Below are positions 1-12,779 of a DNA stretch of 64,000 nucleotides, in pieces. The notes below the pieces were generated by a model. That model saw nothing but the letters and a program-made list of their open reading frames with translations. It was not told where the DNA came from and made no database searches. The translations under genes and the position numbers were made by a program. The stretch's first letter is position 1, and each line of letters begins with the position of its first letter. This stretch comes from Gordionus sp. m RMFG-2023 (lineage: Eukaryota; Nematomorpha; Gordioida; Chordodea; Parachordodidae), in contig NC_088775.1 of assembly GCF_954871325.1 (NCBI RefSeq), forward strand, positions 4,699,475 to 4,763,474, given 5' to 3'.

Positions 1-222
1 TTGAACTTACCCAAAACCCGAAAGATTTTAACCCTAAGGAATAATTTGACATCGAAGGAAACCGAGAGAAAAAAATCAATATTTGCTCTCTTAAGACTTA
101 TCTGATTGTTTTTCGGCACAAATCCTTAAGATTGACTGGATTTTAATTCGCATTTGCTACATTATACGTTTTTATTTAAGAAACACATGCTTATTTGTTT
201 ATTTTTCTTTGCCCACTTCAAG

Positions 223-368
223 CAAAAGGCTATGGATTCCCAAAAGAGTGCAGACGACTTCTAGACCCATTTGGGACAAATAAATAAGGAACACGATGCT
301 ATTGCGGAAAAGGTAGAGAAATTGAATAAGGAAATCCTTGAAAAAAAAATACAAAAATGATTGAAAAT
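223..368 (+). pseudogene. CLIP exon 12 copy, decayed
   Basis: Begins QKAMDSQKSADDF, then a TAG stop; a later TGA follows. It is 7 bases shorter than the right-arm exon (146 versus 153) and the donor position reads ATATTA. Confidence 0.8.
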
Positions 369-852
369 GATATTAACATGTTTTTTATTGAATAATTTCG
401 CAATCCAAAAACATGACAAAAAATAATTATTTTTACAAATTCAAAATTTAATAGTTTTTTTTTTTGGAAAAAAAATATTTTTTTATTGCGCATGGTCTCA
501 AAAATATTGTTTAGACCAATTAGAAAATTTTTATCGGATTTTTCTTTTATCTATTTGGATCAAGATTATATTACTTAACAAGAAAAGGGTAACTTTGTTT
601 ATACAATTTACTTTCATATCAACAAGAAGAACATATTCCACTTTTAGATAAGATTTTCAATTTGGGTTAGACAATTTTTGTGTGTGTTAGAGCATGCGCG
701 ATAAAAATGTTTCGAGAATCATCTTTCTCTTTTTTTTCTAAAAAAAAACTAAAAACGCGCAATTTTTGATTTTTTGTATTTTGTAAAAAGAATTATTTTT
801 TGTCTTGTTTTTGATTGTAAATTATTCAGTTATGAAAAAAACATGATAATAC

Positions 853-995
853 TATTTATAAAACTTTATTAGGATTTTCTCATTAAATTTCTCTATATTC
901 TTCAGCATATTTTCCAAAATGACAACCAGTTCCCTATTGAATTGTTCTAGATCGTTCAAGAAGTTTGCACTCCTTCGGGAATTCATAGCCTTTTG
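853..995 (-). pseudogene. reversed second copy of CLIP exon 12
   Basis: Minus-strand copy of exon 12 lying tail-to-tail with the one at 223-368. It reads QKAMNSRRSANFLNDLEQFN and stays open to a GTATTA donor, but is ten bases shorter than the intact exon. It sits in the segment whose orientation is flipped relative to the arm. Confidence 0.8.
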
Positions 996-1688
996 CTTGA
1001 AGTGGGCGAAGAAGGAAAAAAACGATAATGTAGTGGAAGTGAATTAAAATGCAGTCTTAAGGACTGTGCTGGAAAGCATTCAGATATATCTTGAGAGCAA
1101 GTGTTGATTTTTTTTCTCGGCTTCCTATAGGGTCAAATTATTCCTTAGGCTAAAAATCTTGAACTAAGGCCCGGTTTTGGCATTCAAAACGGGTCAAATA
1201 AGGTAATTTTGCAACATTTGGCCCAAACCTCTGTAGGAATACGGGAAAGAACTTAGCGATTTTATAATATTAGATAAAATATATATAGGATTGACTAATT
1301 GGGTAAAAATTTACATTGATTAAGTTGAAAAATGAGATTAAATAGGTTATTATAGACCCTATAAATTAGGTTAGAAATGGGTCTACTAAAGTTAACAAAT
1401 TAACATTTAATAGGTTTAAAATAACTAATAAATAAAATTATATGAGCGTTTCGGGATTGTACAATAGTATTTTGTTAGTTTTTCAGAGTTGAAACTCGTT
1501 GTGCTGATTTGTCATGAGCAGCTGTTAATGATCCAAATATTTTGAGCGTCTCGCAAAAAACTTTCTTCCCTATTAAACAATTTCCGCTGCCGTATAAAGT
1601 TTGATAGGGAATCAAATTAAATCATTTTTCTAATCTTTCTTGTTTTTGCAACATTGGGAACTCCAAGGAAAAGGTGTTCGTTTTGCAG

Positions 1689-1820
1689 GTCAAGGAAATT
1701 GACGAACAAAAAGAGGAACTAACCAACAAATGCCTCAAGGCGCAGGCTAGCATCGATTTATGTCATCAGAACTTCATGGAACTGGAGGAAAAATGCCATA
1801 TATACGAAAAGAGAATCGAA
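1689..1820 (+). CDS. CLIP copy exon 13
   Basis: VKEIDEQKEELTNKCLKAQA..., 132 bases, acceptor TTTTGCAG, donor GAA/GTTTAT. Same length and phase as 26796-26927. Confidence 0.75.
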
Positions 1821-2203
1821 GTTTATTTCCTTTTTTTTAAAATTATTTATAATGCATTAGAGATCGGCTCAAATCGGCTCCATAAGTTGTTTTCCCCATA
1901 AAAATATTTTTACGCATGTATTTCGCCCTACACCAAATCTTATCGAGCCGAGCCGATCTCAAATACCGATAAATTCGTGTGTTTATAACCTGCCTGAACG
2001 TCACTCGATATCTTACAGCGTTATGGCGCAGACTCGTAACTTCCCCAAATTCCTACCTTTGCCCTTAACGTGGTGGGGGGGGGGGAGGGTGACAACCTCT
2101 CCGGTTGGCTATTTGAGGTTTAGAAGGTTCTCTATGGCCTGGGATAGAGTGTAATTACCGTTCCTCGACGATAAAGCATCTACATTGGGTTGATGTCAGA
2201 AAT

Positions 2204-2204
2204 A

Positions 2205-2300
<96 letters not shown>

Positions 2301-2311
2301 AGGAAAGAAGT
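2204..2311 (+). repeat. (AAAG)n microsatellite
   Basis: About 27 tetranucleotide units in an intron of the left CLIP copy. The matching right-arm intron has only a short T/C-rich tract, so it expanded after duplication or shrank on the right. Confidence 0.97.
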
Positions 2312-2603
2312 GGATATCATATATAATATTTTCCCTTGCCATTTATTCATGTGGTTCATCGTGATCGATAAGAATCGCATGATGCAAAAATATTTAAGAT
2401 TCGGCGGAGTGAACAATTGGTGGCGTGTTTGCTTCAAATTATTTTGGTAATGAGTTAAATATAGACTTTTGAAAGAAAGAAAAAAGAAGTCAGAATTATA
2501 GAAGATACAGAGGAAAATGGTGAGGGGATAAATGAATCAATGATCGTAATAAAAAGAAAATGAAATAATAATATTTATTTTTTGAATTTACGTTTCCGCC
2601 AAG

Positions 2604-2804
2604 GCGAACAACGCGGATTCCAATCGTAGATACGAGGAATTAAAGAGCCAACTCTTCGAGGAGATGCAAGTAAAATTAAAACTGGAAGCTCAGAAGCTTA
2701 AGCGAGACAGGAGTGAGGAAAATCGTGCTTACCGAGATAAAATAAAGCAGTTAGAAGCCATTAACGCGGAAGTTCTGGAGAAATTTGTATCTAGTTCTCA
2801 AAAA
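2604..2804 (+). CDS. CLIP copy exon 14
   Basis: ANNADSNRRYEELKSQLFEE..., 201 bases, donor GTATGA. Intact frame, about four residue changes from the right copy. Confidence 0.77.
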
Positions 2805-3393
2805 GTATGAAATTTATGACATTTTTTTTTGATTGTAAAAAAAATGGGTCTATTCTAATTTCTTTCATTTTTTTCATCAAATATTGTCATTTTGGCAATA
2901 TCACATGTGTCCACAACATTATTCTAAAATTGTAATGATATTCAACTCTTATAAAATCGATCCCAAATGATATGACCTAAATATCAAAAATATAATTAAT
3001 TAACTATTAAATTTAACGAAAAAAAGAGAAATAAGCTATTTTTGATGTAAAAATAAAATAGTGGCCTAAATCCCTTATTCGAATTTACGAAAGTTTATTA
3101 ATATTTTAAAGTTAGATAAATTATAAATATTGTTAATTTTTTAATTTTATAAAAAAAAAGGACATTATGACAAAAATATGCAAAATAAAACTTTGAAATT
3201 TAATTTATGAATAATCATTATTATGTATGAACAAGATTCGTAGAAATTCATTATTATTATATGGTACCGGCAATTTGTTATTTATTTATTTTTTTAAACT
3301 TTGAATCATTTTTTGAGCGCGAATATATAAAGAACATTTGATTTTTACCAGAAATATATTCCATCATGTTATGGATTACCTTACCTTATGAAT

Positions 3394-3601
3394 TAGTGTT
3401 GTTATATGGCTCGTTTTGGGCCGATTTTTCAACACGGCTAACTCAATATTTTAGCCAGAAAAATATTATCTAGGCCTCTAGATTTCGATAATATATGTCT
3501 AAACCTTTGTTCCTTCTATGAGCAAAATCTTCAGGCTTGCGTAATATTTTTCTAGATAAAATATTGAGTCAGCCGTTTTTAAAAAATTGGCTCCGAGCCG
3601 T

Positions 3602-3637
<36 letters not shown>

Positions 3638-3800
3638 TTAGAAAAATATTATCTAAGCCTCGAGACTTCGATAATACATGTCCTAGACCTTTGTTCCTTC
3701 TAAGAGCAAAATCTTCAGGATTGCCTTAATATTTTTTCTGGATGAAATATTGAGTCAGCCGTTTTTAAAAAATTGGCTCAAAACGAGCCGTTTAACAACT
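3394..3800 (+). mobile_element. hAT-type MITE (family A), compound copy
   Basis: Starts TAGTGTTGTTATATGGCTCG and ends GAGCCGTTTAACAACTC. The interior carries the family core twice, separated by a (CTTT)n tract at 3602-3639. Absent from the matching right-arm intron, so it inserted after duplication or was lost there. Confidence 0.75.
3602..3639 (+). repeat. (CTTT)n microsatellite inside MITE
   Basis: About nine CTTT units between two partial MITE cores, the opposite-strand motif of the AAAG tracts at 2204 and 4737. Confidence 0.9.
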
Positions 3801-4569
3801 CCTCTATAAATTTCAGACAATATTTCTGTGAACTCTCCATCTTAATTTAATTTGTATTAGTTTTTATCAAAATTGACTTACGATTCATAAGATAGGTATT
3901 CTAAACATGCTGGAATATATTTCCGGAAAAATCAGATTTTTAAAATTAAAAAGCGTGCTCAAAAATAATGATTAAAAGTTAAAAAAATTGCACAATGCCT
4001 GATAAAAATCCATTTCCGCTAACATGTACCCAAAAATCTTCTCTTCTAACTATCTATAACGATTTTTAATCCACTTATTTTGGGCATAACATCTGATTCT
4101 AGTAGTTATAAGTTTCTACGGATCTTTCCTTTTTCCTTGTCATCCTTAGTCTCCAGCGTTACTTTTCGAATTATAAATAAATAAAAATGGCCACAAGAGT
4201 ATCTATAAATACGTGTCAACTTATTAATTTTAGTTTGATATTAAAATAAAAAATAGGCGCCAAGCAATTATATATATTTTTTTTGAATTTTATTAAGTTT
4301 TTAAAAAAAATTAAATATAGAAAGAATTATGTTGGTGTTTTATAGGGCTTGAAAAAAAACAACGTATTTTTCGTGTTTTTTATTTACATCCCTTGATCGA
4401 ATAAACGAGCATATCCCCTCATGAACTGTTGACTCTCTTTCCATCCTTAGAAGCCGTCCTGGCTTTAAAAATTTTTAAACTCCTCGAATTTAAATAGTAA
4501 AAACCTCCTTTTTTTTAAAAAAAAAATATTGATTGTATATTTTTAATTTTTTTTAAAACTCTTATACAG

Positions 4570-4676
4570 ATGGAAAGACTTGATCAAAATTACAAGATGA
4601 AAGAAGTGGAGCTGCAAAATTTCTTCTCTATTAATGCCGGTTTAAACGAAGAAATTGAAAGGATTCAACAAGAATT
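4570..4676 (+). CDS. CLIP copy exon 15
   Basis: MERLDQNYKMKEVELQNFFS..., 107 bases, phase 0 to 2, donor GAATT/GTAAAA as in the right copy. Confidence 0.75.
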
Positions 4677-4736
4677 GTAAAATTATTTTATTTTTTTTAA
4701 TAAATTACAACAAAAAAAATGAATATTTCTAAGGTT

Positions 4737-4842
<106 letters not shown>

Positions 4843-4935
4843 ATAAAGTTTCTACAATCTCTTTAAATGATACATTATCATCTTACCAAAATATTTCATT
4901 TTATTTATAATGTACCTTAAAAATTACCTATTTAG

Positions 4936-5020
4936 GGAAAGAATGGAAGTACTGTTTTTCTCTCTTAATCGAGAAAAGGCTGAAAGAGATTCGGAACTTG
5001 ATGGCTTGAAGGCTACGATC
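4936..5020 (+). CDS. CLIP copy exon 16
   Basis: ERMEVLFFSLNREKAERDSE to LKATI, 85 bases, phase 2 to 0. Confidence 0.75.
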
Positions 5021-5188
5021 GTAAATAAAATTCAAAATTATTGTTTTTCTTCTAAATTTTAAATTATCAGTCTATCATCTAGAGGACTTATTTCAATTGT
5101 TTTATTTAAGGTTTAATCAATGAGATAAATTAGATTTTTGGTTTAGTTTGAAATAAAATATTTTCATATAAAAAAATTATATGATCAG

Positions 5189-5354
5189 GATGAGCAAGAA
5201 TCAATGATTCAAGCTTTGCGTTCGACGAACGAGAAATTAAGCGAAAAGGACATTTTAGTCAAAGAAAATTCGGAAGATGAAGATGCCGACTTAAACGGAT
5301 TTTCTGATTCGTTCAAAGAAGACATCGATAACTTGAACATGGACAGCGCGATGG
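5189..5354 (+). CDS. CLIP copy exon 17
   Basis: DEQESMIQALRSTNEKLSEK with an acidic tail two codons longer than the right copy (NSEDEDADLNG), donor ATGG/GTAGAG. Confidence 0.77.
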
Positions 5355-5922
5355 GTAGAGAAATATTTTATTTTTCCTTTATATACCTCTCAATCAATTT
5401 AATTTTGAGTAAGAAAAAGAAAAAAAAAACTCTGCTAATATTGTAAAATATTAGCCAATTTAGCTAATCTGTCATCGCAAAATTATATTTTACAACCCTG
5501 TGATATTTTTAAAATTTCATAATTAAAAGTTCTAACATAATATTAAGTGTTTTAAGAGGATACGTGTTGTAATTCATGAATTTATAACTGGTTGGAAAAA
5601 TGATTTATATTTAGTTTTAAAAAAAACATTAATACATATTTACATTTGGGTCTGATTAATGGGCGGGTATAGTTTATATTAGTTATGGGCTAAGATCTGA
5701 TGTTGACTAATGTCTATTCACCAAAAATATAATGCTAAAATATTCACAAATTTTTAAAATTCGTATAAAGAAAATGATATTATAACTATCCGAAAGAATG
5801 CATATAATGGGATTATTGTCATTATTTTTTAACATATGTGTCTATTTACCGACATGTTATACACATTTTCTATAAATTAAAAACCCTTTGAAATTCTTAA
5901 TTTTTTGTTAAATCGTATGAAG

Positions 5923-5996
5923 GAGATTTCAAGAATTTAGCGGCATCCCTAAATCCCGAGAATTACGAAACCATGCACAAACAATGCAACCTGAAA
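5923..5996 (+). CDS. CLIP copy exon 18
   Basis: GDFKNLAASLNPENYETMHK and QCNLK, 74 bases, donor GTAAAC. Confidence 0.75.
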
Positions 5997-6214
5997 GTAA
6001 ACCAATCAGAAATATACCAATATCCGTTATCGACATCTGCCGAGACCACGGATCCGGTTGCCAAATTATTTAACCCGATATCATGTGGTATCGGTATGTC
6101 GGTAAAAATGTAGTGTCAATTGGTTATGTCAATAACATTTAGCGTCTTTTAGCTTCTCGTGGTTGTTATTCGATAAAGAAGATTTTCAACTTAAAAGTAT
6201 CTTTGTTGGTATGA

Positions 6215-6340
6215 AAGAGTCTAACTCCGGATTCACGGTTAGCTCGAATTCGCGGCGGGAAAATATTGGCAAAAATAAGTATCGCCGCGAATTGACTTTA
6301 ACTATGAATAGATGGTTACTCGGTATTGAGCCAATCAGAC
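6215..6340 (+). repeat. dispersed GC-rich palindromic repeat
   Basis: CCGGATTCACGGTTAGCTCG, then AATTCGCGGCG, with a reverse-complement GCCGCGAATT later. Related copies lie at 23095-23225 (the arm counterpart) and 29195-29305. Looks like a small MITE of unknown family. Confidence 0.55.
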
Positions 6341-7029
6341 TAATCATCGTCTTTAACTTGGTTAGAGCTGGGATCTTATTTTTGAAAATGGCGGACACGA
6401 GGGGGCTCTAATAAAGTATATAGATCATCCTCGCATCTTCGAGAGTTTATGGTGAGTTTTAAAAGTAATAATTTAGGACAATATTCCATTTTTTCACTCT
6501 CCACATTTTTTTTTTAAGTGAATCATTCCAAAAAAAAAACAATTTGAGATAACTATGTTTTTTACAGTTATCAAGAAATTTAACCACCCGAAATTTTTTT
6601 GGAAAAAATTTGTCCTGCCCGCCCTATCCCGAACGGAGTTTTTATTTATTTTTCCCGAAAAGCAAACAATGGTATAATTAGCGTAATAATAGGTATTTAT
6701 GTAAATAAATATTAGGGATGATTCGTTCTGGCTAATGTTGTTTATTGCTGTATTTTTGATTGACTAATATATTTGTAATAAAGAAATAAAGGCCTTAGGG
6801 ACATCGAAGCCATAAAGGCCAAGATGTCCGGTTATTTCCATTGAAAGACTGGTCTGGCACAAAAATGATATCATATTTAAAAATTTAATCCCGACTCGGC
6901 CCGGCCTTAAAATATTTTTAAAAATATTGGGCCCGACCCAGACCGAACCGAAATTATTTTTTTTAAATATACCCGAGCTCGGCCCGAGTACGGGCAGGCC
7001 GTTATCACATCACATTTGTTTTTTAACAG

Positions 7030-7198
7030 CAAGAATTCCTCAATGCGGTCATCATTGGTATGAACGAACAGCTGGCCCGGCTTAACGCCAGACTCGATGA
7101 AATGAAGATGCTGAGCGAAGAATCTAATACGAGTCTCAATAATGGTGGTCGGGATTCGGAAAATCGTTTAAAATCCAATTCCTCCGATGAAGATGGAT
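7030..7198 (+). CDS. CLIP copy exon 19 with intact donor
   Basis: QEFLNAVIIGMNEQLARLNA to SNSSDEDG, acceptor TTTTAACAG, donor GGAT/GTGAGT. This consensus donor shows the ancestral state lost at 22693 in the right copy. Confidence 0.78.
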
Positions 7199-7519
7199 GT
7201 GAGTTTTATTTTTAACAATATGTAATATGTTTAAAAAAAGTTGTAATATATGTTTAAAAAAAGTTGGAAGAAAAGAAAGAATGAAAAAAAAAAAACAATA
7301 AAAGAAGAAAAATAACGAATGAAAAGAATGAAAAGAATGAAGCTAAAAAAAATGAACTATCTATATTATAAAATAGTTAAATGGAGAGACAATAGCAAAT
7401 TCTGAGTTTTAAACTAAAGTCCGATTCAAATTTATTGAATCAATAATAAGCTATAAAAATGGTTAAAATATTATCACTTTCGGCCCGGTCTAATAATTAA
7501 AATTACGCCAGAGCCGGGG

Positions 7520-7960
7520 TAAGATCGAACCTATCTTCTCAATACGGTTGGTCGATACAGTCTCTCCACTCTGAGAGCTTTCACGCCTTTGCCATTTTTA
7601 ACGGTATCTGTATCGTGTGTCTTCGTAAGGGAATAATTGTTATAGAACCATTGTGAACAACTTTGCTATTCGAGATTTTATAGCATCCCCATAACCCATA
7701 GCCAGCACCCATCTGAAATACCACAAATCTCCTTTTGATTTATAAGATTGTTTGTTGCGAACGCCATCCACGAATGTTGGGTCATCCTGGTTACCGATGT
7801 CGACAGCGTTACATATTTCTTGGTTAAATAATTTTGATTCGGCGTTTCTTGTGAAGGATTCGATTGGTCAGAAAGTAACCTATCTTGATTAATAAGGGGG
7901 GTGGGGAAGACTAGTTGGGGTTACGAATATTTAAAATATTATAGTTATAAAGATATAAGT
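7520..7960 (-). pseudogene. flipped, degenerate CLIP terminal exon
   Basis: Matches 21985-22560 in the same orientation although the surrounding arm is inverted, so it lies antisense to exons 12-19 of its own copy. DDPTFVDGVRNKQS and SKGDLW are recognisable. The stretch coding the first zinc knuckle is deleted and stops interrupt the frame. Reversed copies of the 3' flank bracket it (about 7395-7525 and 7965-8210). Confidence 0.82.
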
Positions 7961-9349
7961 TTTCCTTAAGATCTATTGATTTAAATGCAGGAAATATCTT
8001 GGATTTAATTTATATTATCCCTCTATGGTATTCCTTCAGATTTTCTCTTGTGTTTGTACGTATTTTAAATTATTTGGGCCGAATCTGAAAATATTTTAAC
8101 AACTTTGTAATGAAAAAATTTTCGAACCGTTTTTGAATTTCATTGTTGTTTGAACCCAGAATTTGCCCAAGATATTATTTTCCGAGTGGATCGAACACAA
8201 AAAAGGAATGTAAATAAATAGAAATTTATTCTAGTAACTTATAAGCTTATTATTATTTAATTGGTTTTCACTATATACATTTAAAACCGTCTCCGAGGAA
8301 AATTTCTTACTTTTCTTTATTCGCTTTAGCTTGAATCCTCCCTTAAATATATTCGAGTTCGACCAACCGCACTTGTGTGTAGTTCTTATTATTTACCTAT
8401 TTTTTGCGCGCAAATTCAAAAAAAATTTAAAGCGGTAAAACAGATTATTAAAGCACGAGAAAAATAAAAATATTTTTAAAAAAGTAATTTTCAAAAAAGA
8501 AAATTTGCATAAAGTTGAATCTCCTTGGTCTGGGTATATGAAGCTTTGGCTTTAGCGTATAGAACCTGGTCTGGCTCTATCCGGCTTTGAGTGGACCGGA
8601 CTTGGAAGGACAGGTCTAGCCCCGACCTAATCTAAATTTATATTTTTGCTTATACAATAAATGCCGCCTTATAAAAAACCCCATTTATTTTATATTTTAT
8701 TCATTCTAGAGTTCGATCATGAGCCTTGTTCAAATCCGTGAGACAATAAAATAGAAAACTTTGTTTTTTTTAAAAAAAACACAATTATTAACTTTTCCAT
8801 CCAATTAAATATATTTTTATATATATAGCATTCCAAAATCAAAATTGTGTGTGTTTTTTATTATTTTGTAAAATATTATATAAAATAATAATTTTTTTTA
8901 AATTATGAAAATTAAATTCATATCTATAATGATTTATTTTATTTTTTTAAAGATTTTTTGTTTTTTTTTAAAAAAAAAAATGTATTTTATAAACTAAAAC
9001 CGATAATTAATGTTATTTGACCTCTTAGTTTTTATATGCATATTTTAATCAATAATTCATGACGCAAAATTGTAATATAATCATTTGACATTTATATATT
9101 TAAATTATTTATTTTGGGTTACTGAAAAAAAGAATAATAAGAATATGGAAATACAAACAAATTTATTGGTAAATATTTATTTATAAAAATACATTTTGAA
9201 TTTTTTGAACTATATGGAATGTATGATGACAATAACCTGACTTTAATTATGTTTTAAATAAAAAAGTTTGTAAATGGTTTCCTTTGTTTAAATTATTTTT
9301 TTTTAAAATACATTAATCTTAACCTAAAAATGATTTGTGTGTCAGACCT
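7961..9349 (+). other. 3' flank of the left CLIP copy
   Basis: No gene seen. It is the inverted match of about 20474-21985: 3'UTR-like sequence, a GAGTTCGATCATGAGCC block (8708) and long AT tracts including a T-run/A-run palindrome near 8961. Confidence 0.7.
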
Positions 9350-12030
9350 GCTGACCCAGAATCAATGTAAATGACAAGATGGATAGTCAAGTTTGGGTTT
9401 TAAAAGGGTTTATTTATAAGTGATAAGAAATTAAGCATGGGGGGGGGGAGGGTAAAGGAGTTAATTTTTTTGAAGGTTTATTTTTATGAACTTGTGGGCA
9501 TATAAATGGAGGGACATAGCATTTTAGACCCATAGAATGGTGAAGAGGCATCCCGTCTTAGGAACAAAAAGCCTCAGGAAAATTGGGATGGGAAAGATTG
9601 ATCAATATTTAAATTTTGGATTATAATTAGTATGGATAAATATTTTTTGGAGGATAGTTTAAGGGGAATAATGTTAAAAGGAATGAATATAATTTGAAGG
9701 GAAAAAACAATGACGGAGCACACATTGAACTGACATATTTACGTAAATATTCTGTCCAATAAAACTACAATGATACTTGGATTAATGACACCAAGCCATG
9801 AGTTAGAATGGTCATGACCAACGATACTATAACATACAAAATATTGAAGGGATGAATGATCAATGATGCTACCATGTATATCTACGATATGGAAGGAGAC
9901 TGACAACTACGTGATTACAAAAAATGACCAATCAAGCCATAACCTGTTAACCGTTAAGATTAAATGACCATCAACAGCACTATGAAAACTGTATATGATT
10001 AAGGGGAAAATGTGGAGGTTCCTAAGAACAGAAAAATATAATTTAAAAAAAAAAAATATTTGCACTTTTTTAAAAATAATTTATATAGACATTTACTTGG
10101 ATTATATATATATATTTATGCGTAAATTGTATTTATTTACCCCAGCTTAGTTTAAAAAAAAAGGAAGGGGGGAGCATTTTGTATCTCTCAGTCACAAGTG
10201 ACAGGTATTGACACTATTTTATAAAATTATTCGATGAAAGGGAGTTTGTTCTATTTTAATGTATAATATTTATTTAATCTTGATTTTGTATATATTTTTA
10301 TAATATTAGTGTCAAGGAATAATTATTTATTTTTTTATAGATATTATCAATGTATGAACTTGATTATGGAATTATTACTGATATTATTTTTTTGAATAGG
10401 ATACTTTTGTGAAATGAAATAAAACCAAATGAAAATATATTGTTTCTTATTTACAATAATATCGAAATTAATTGACTGCTATTTTAAATAGTTTTTAATA
10501 TTTTTTTTCAAAATACATTTAAAATTTTTAAATATATATTATTCGTTCATGAAAATTTGAAAATAATTAAAATGTTAAAAAAAATAATTAAACATTAAAC
10601 GCCAACTAACGGATTGTTTAAAGTTTAATTTTAGATTTGTATATTTTATTTTAATCTATAATTTAAGGAATATGTCTTATTCGTATATATTAAATAAATT
10701 CAATTAGTCCACTTAATAGTTGATGATAACTTTATGGTTAGTTTACAAGCCCTTCCAACACATATCAATTATTAGGAAACACCATAATCTTTTATTCCGA
10801 ATAATAATTGTATTAATTTAGATTTATATTAAGTTATTGTATAGCGTGAATTACATTTAACGTAAATAATTTGTATATTGGATTTAATTTTTCTCTACCA
10901 TAATTTTTAAGCTTATAATATTTAAAAAATGTTGTAAAATGGTAAATATATCAAAGTTTATAAAAATTACGACTGGTAATTATCAATCACAATCTTTAAA
11001 ACATTTCGAATATGATTGAAATTTTTGCAATATACTAGTAATAACTAACACATTATTTTATAAGCATAAAATCATGAGGCTCGAACCGGTTCAGAAGCAT
11101 TTTAGAGGTTCGGTTCAGGCTCGGTTAGAAATTTTTTAGCGGTATAGGTTCGATAAAAATACCGGCTTTTAGTGATTTAAGTTCGGTTTAGATCCTTGTA
11201 AAAAATAGACTAAAAAAATATACAATAATTGATTGACATTTTATACAATTTATAATTTACATGTTCGCAAACTGCAACACGACCACCATACACCCAATGT
11301 CCATCTCTTCCTAGTTCCTATGAAGTTGGAATTTATGATCCTCGAATTCATTCAATTATCGTATCTCTCTGGCATTGATCCACTTATAATATTAATCGAA
11401 TCGTCAATTTGAATTGTAACGGTTTTTGGTGTGCTTTGGAACCGTTCAAGATATTTATTGAATAGTCCTTTTTTGATACTGATTTATGATATGATCTCCC
11501 GAAAATTTTTTCCAAATATTCACTTGGTGACATATTGATATGATGTTATAATTTATGGGATAGTCATATTGAGGTCAAATATAACGTGATTTATAAATAT
11601 GCATACAAAAAAAAATGAAATAAACCATTATATATCATTCATTTTAAACAAATTTATAATGTAGAGTTCCTGATATGCTTCCTTATTCCGGGATATATTT
11701 ATAATGTACATGTGCTGATAAGTTAGGTGCGATTGTGCATTTCTTTCTTTTTTTCAATATAAAATTTTTTTGGTTGATTGTATACTCATAATATAAATTT
11801 CAAAGAAAAAAAATAAATAAACAAAGATATCCTAAAGGAACATAACCGATTCATCAATATATAAAATAGTCTAGCCCTAACTTATTTGCAAAAAAAAAAA
11901 TGATTTTGTAAATGTATCAATATTTTATCAGTGTTAAAATATTAGTATCTTTTTAAATTTAAATATCGATTATTTAAATAATAAAAAATATAAACAATTT
12001 TTACCACTCCCATTTACGGAATACGGAATA
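9350..12030. other. spacer, no recognised gene
   Basis: Single-copy side of the inverted duplication. Stop codons in all frames. 10545-10740 is repeated in direct orientation at 15365-15560 (both contain ACATTAAACGCCAACT). A poly-G run lies near 9440. No family could be named. Confidence 0.5.
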
Positions 12031-12034
12031 AGGC

Positions 12035-12230
12035 GCATACGCCCTCTCTACGTTGTAGTTACAACAGAGCTACGCTAGGTTTTCCTCATTTCCAGCTAAT
12101 TGGAAGATTTAAGTTAAGTGTAAAGTAAAATATGAGGAGCCCTTCACACGTTTGTGGGCAAGCCGCACGTACTTGTACGCATAATAGTTCCTGAACTATT
12201 ATTTAAACGTCTGTGGGCTGGAACCAGATA
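12035..12230 (+). repeat. dispersed repeat, pair with 47190-47350
   Basis: CAGAGCTACGCTAGGTTTTC, then TATGAGGAGCCCT and GGGCAAGCC. The reverse complement of 47190-47350 matches over about 150 bases with moderate divergence. Old dispersed element, family unknown. Confidence 0.65.
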
Positions 12231-12399
12231 AGGGAAAATTAAGAGAAAAGCCCACACCCAATTACTCCCATTTTTAATTTAAGTGTGTCTAAACAAAACT
12301 TTTGGTAGTGTAATGAAAGGGGGAAAAATAATTAGCTCCCCGTTCCCAACTAGAACCAATAATTTAAAAAAAATATTGCATCAACTCACAACTTAAACC

Positions 12400-12733
12400 C
12401 AATGACATATAATAATACCTAGAATGGCGATGCATTCATAATAATGCATTTGAAGGCGTGGCTGAATTTAAATCAGCTGGACCCGCCATTTTGGGAACCC
12501 ATGTTATAATTTTTCTCATGTTAAAAACTACTATTAATGATAACTTGCTTCTTTGTTATCTCGATGATCGGACAATTCTTTAATAAATTTTGCGTCAGAC
12601 ATAGGAATAAATTAGCCTCTCGTTTAAAATTTTTATTAATGATATGGGTAATCAAAATGACTTCACCAGCTATTTTCATTGGTGTACACTTTTAATGAAT
12701 GTATCATCAGTCTTGGTATTATATATGTCATTG
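12400..12733 (+). mobile_element. hAT-type MITE (family B) with perfect TSD
   Basis: Starts CAATGACATATAATAATACC and ends GGTATTATATATGTCATTG, so the ends are inverted repeats. Exact 8-bp duplication CTTAAACC at 12392-12399 and 12734-12741. The interior holds CATTTTGGGAACCC-like sequence and a partial terminal palindrome; no coding capacity. Confidence 0.92.
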
Positions 12734-12779
12734 CTTAAACCATTCTTCAAAATTTATGGCATACGAACAAAGAATCCCC

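Noticed and set aside
2180-2437. Open frames rich in KERKKERK or FLSFFLSF
   Set aside because: Pure translations of the AAAG microsatellite on both strands.
6163-6411. Overlapping open frames on both strands at 6.2-6.4 kb
   Set aside because: They cover a dispersed palindromic repeat whose other copies are not open.
8700-8760. Possible tRNA-derived piece (GTTCAAATCC resembling a B box)
   Set aside because: No A box at the right spacing and no cloverleaf; the same block recurs only in the other duplication arm.
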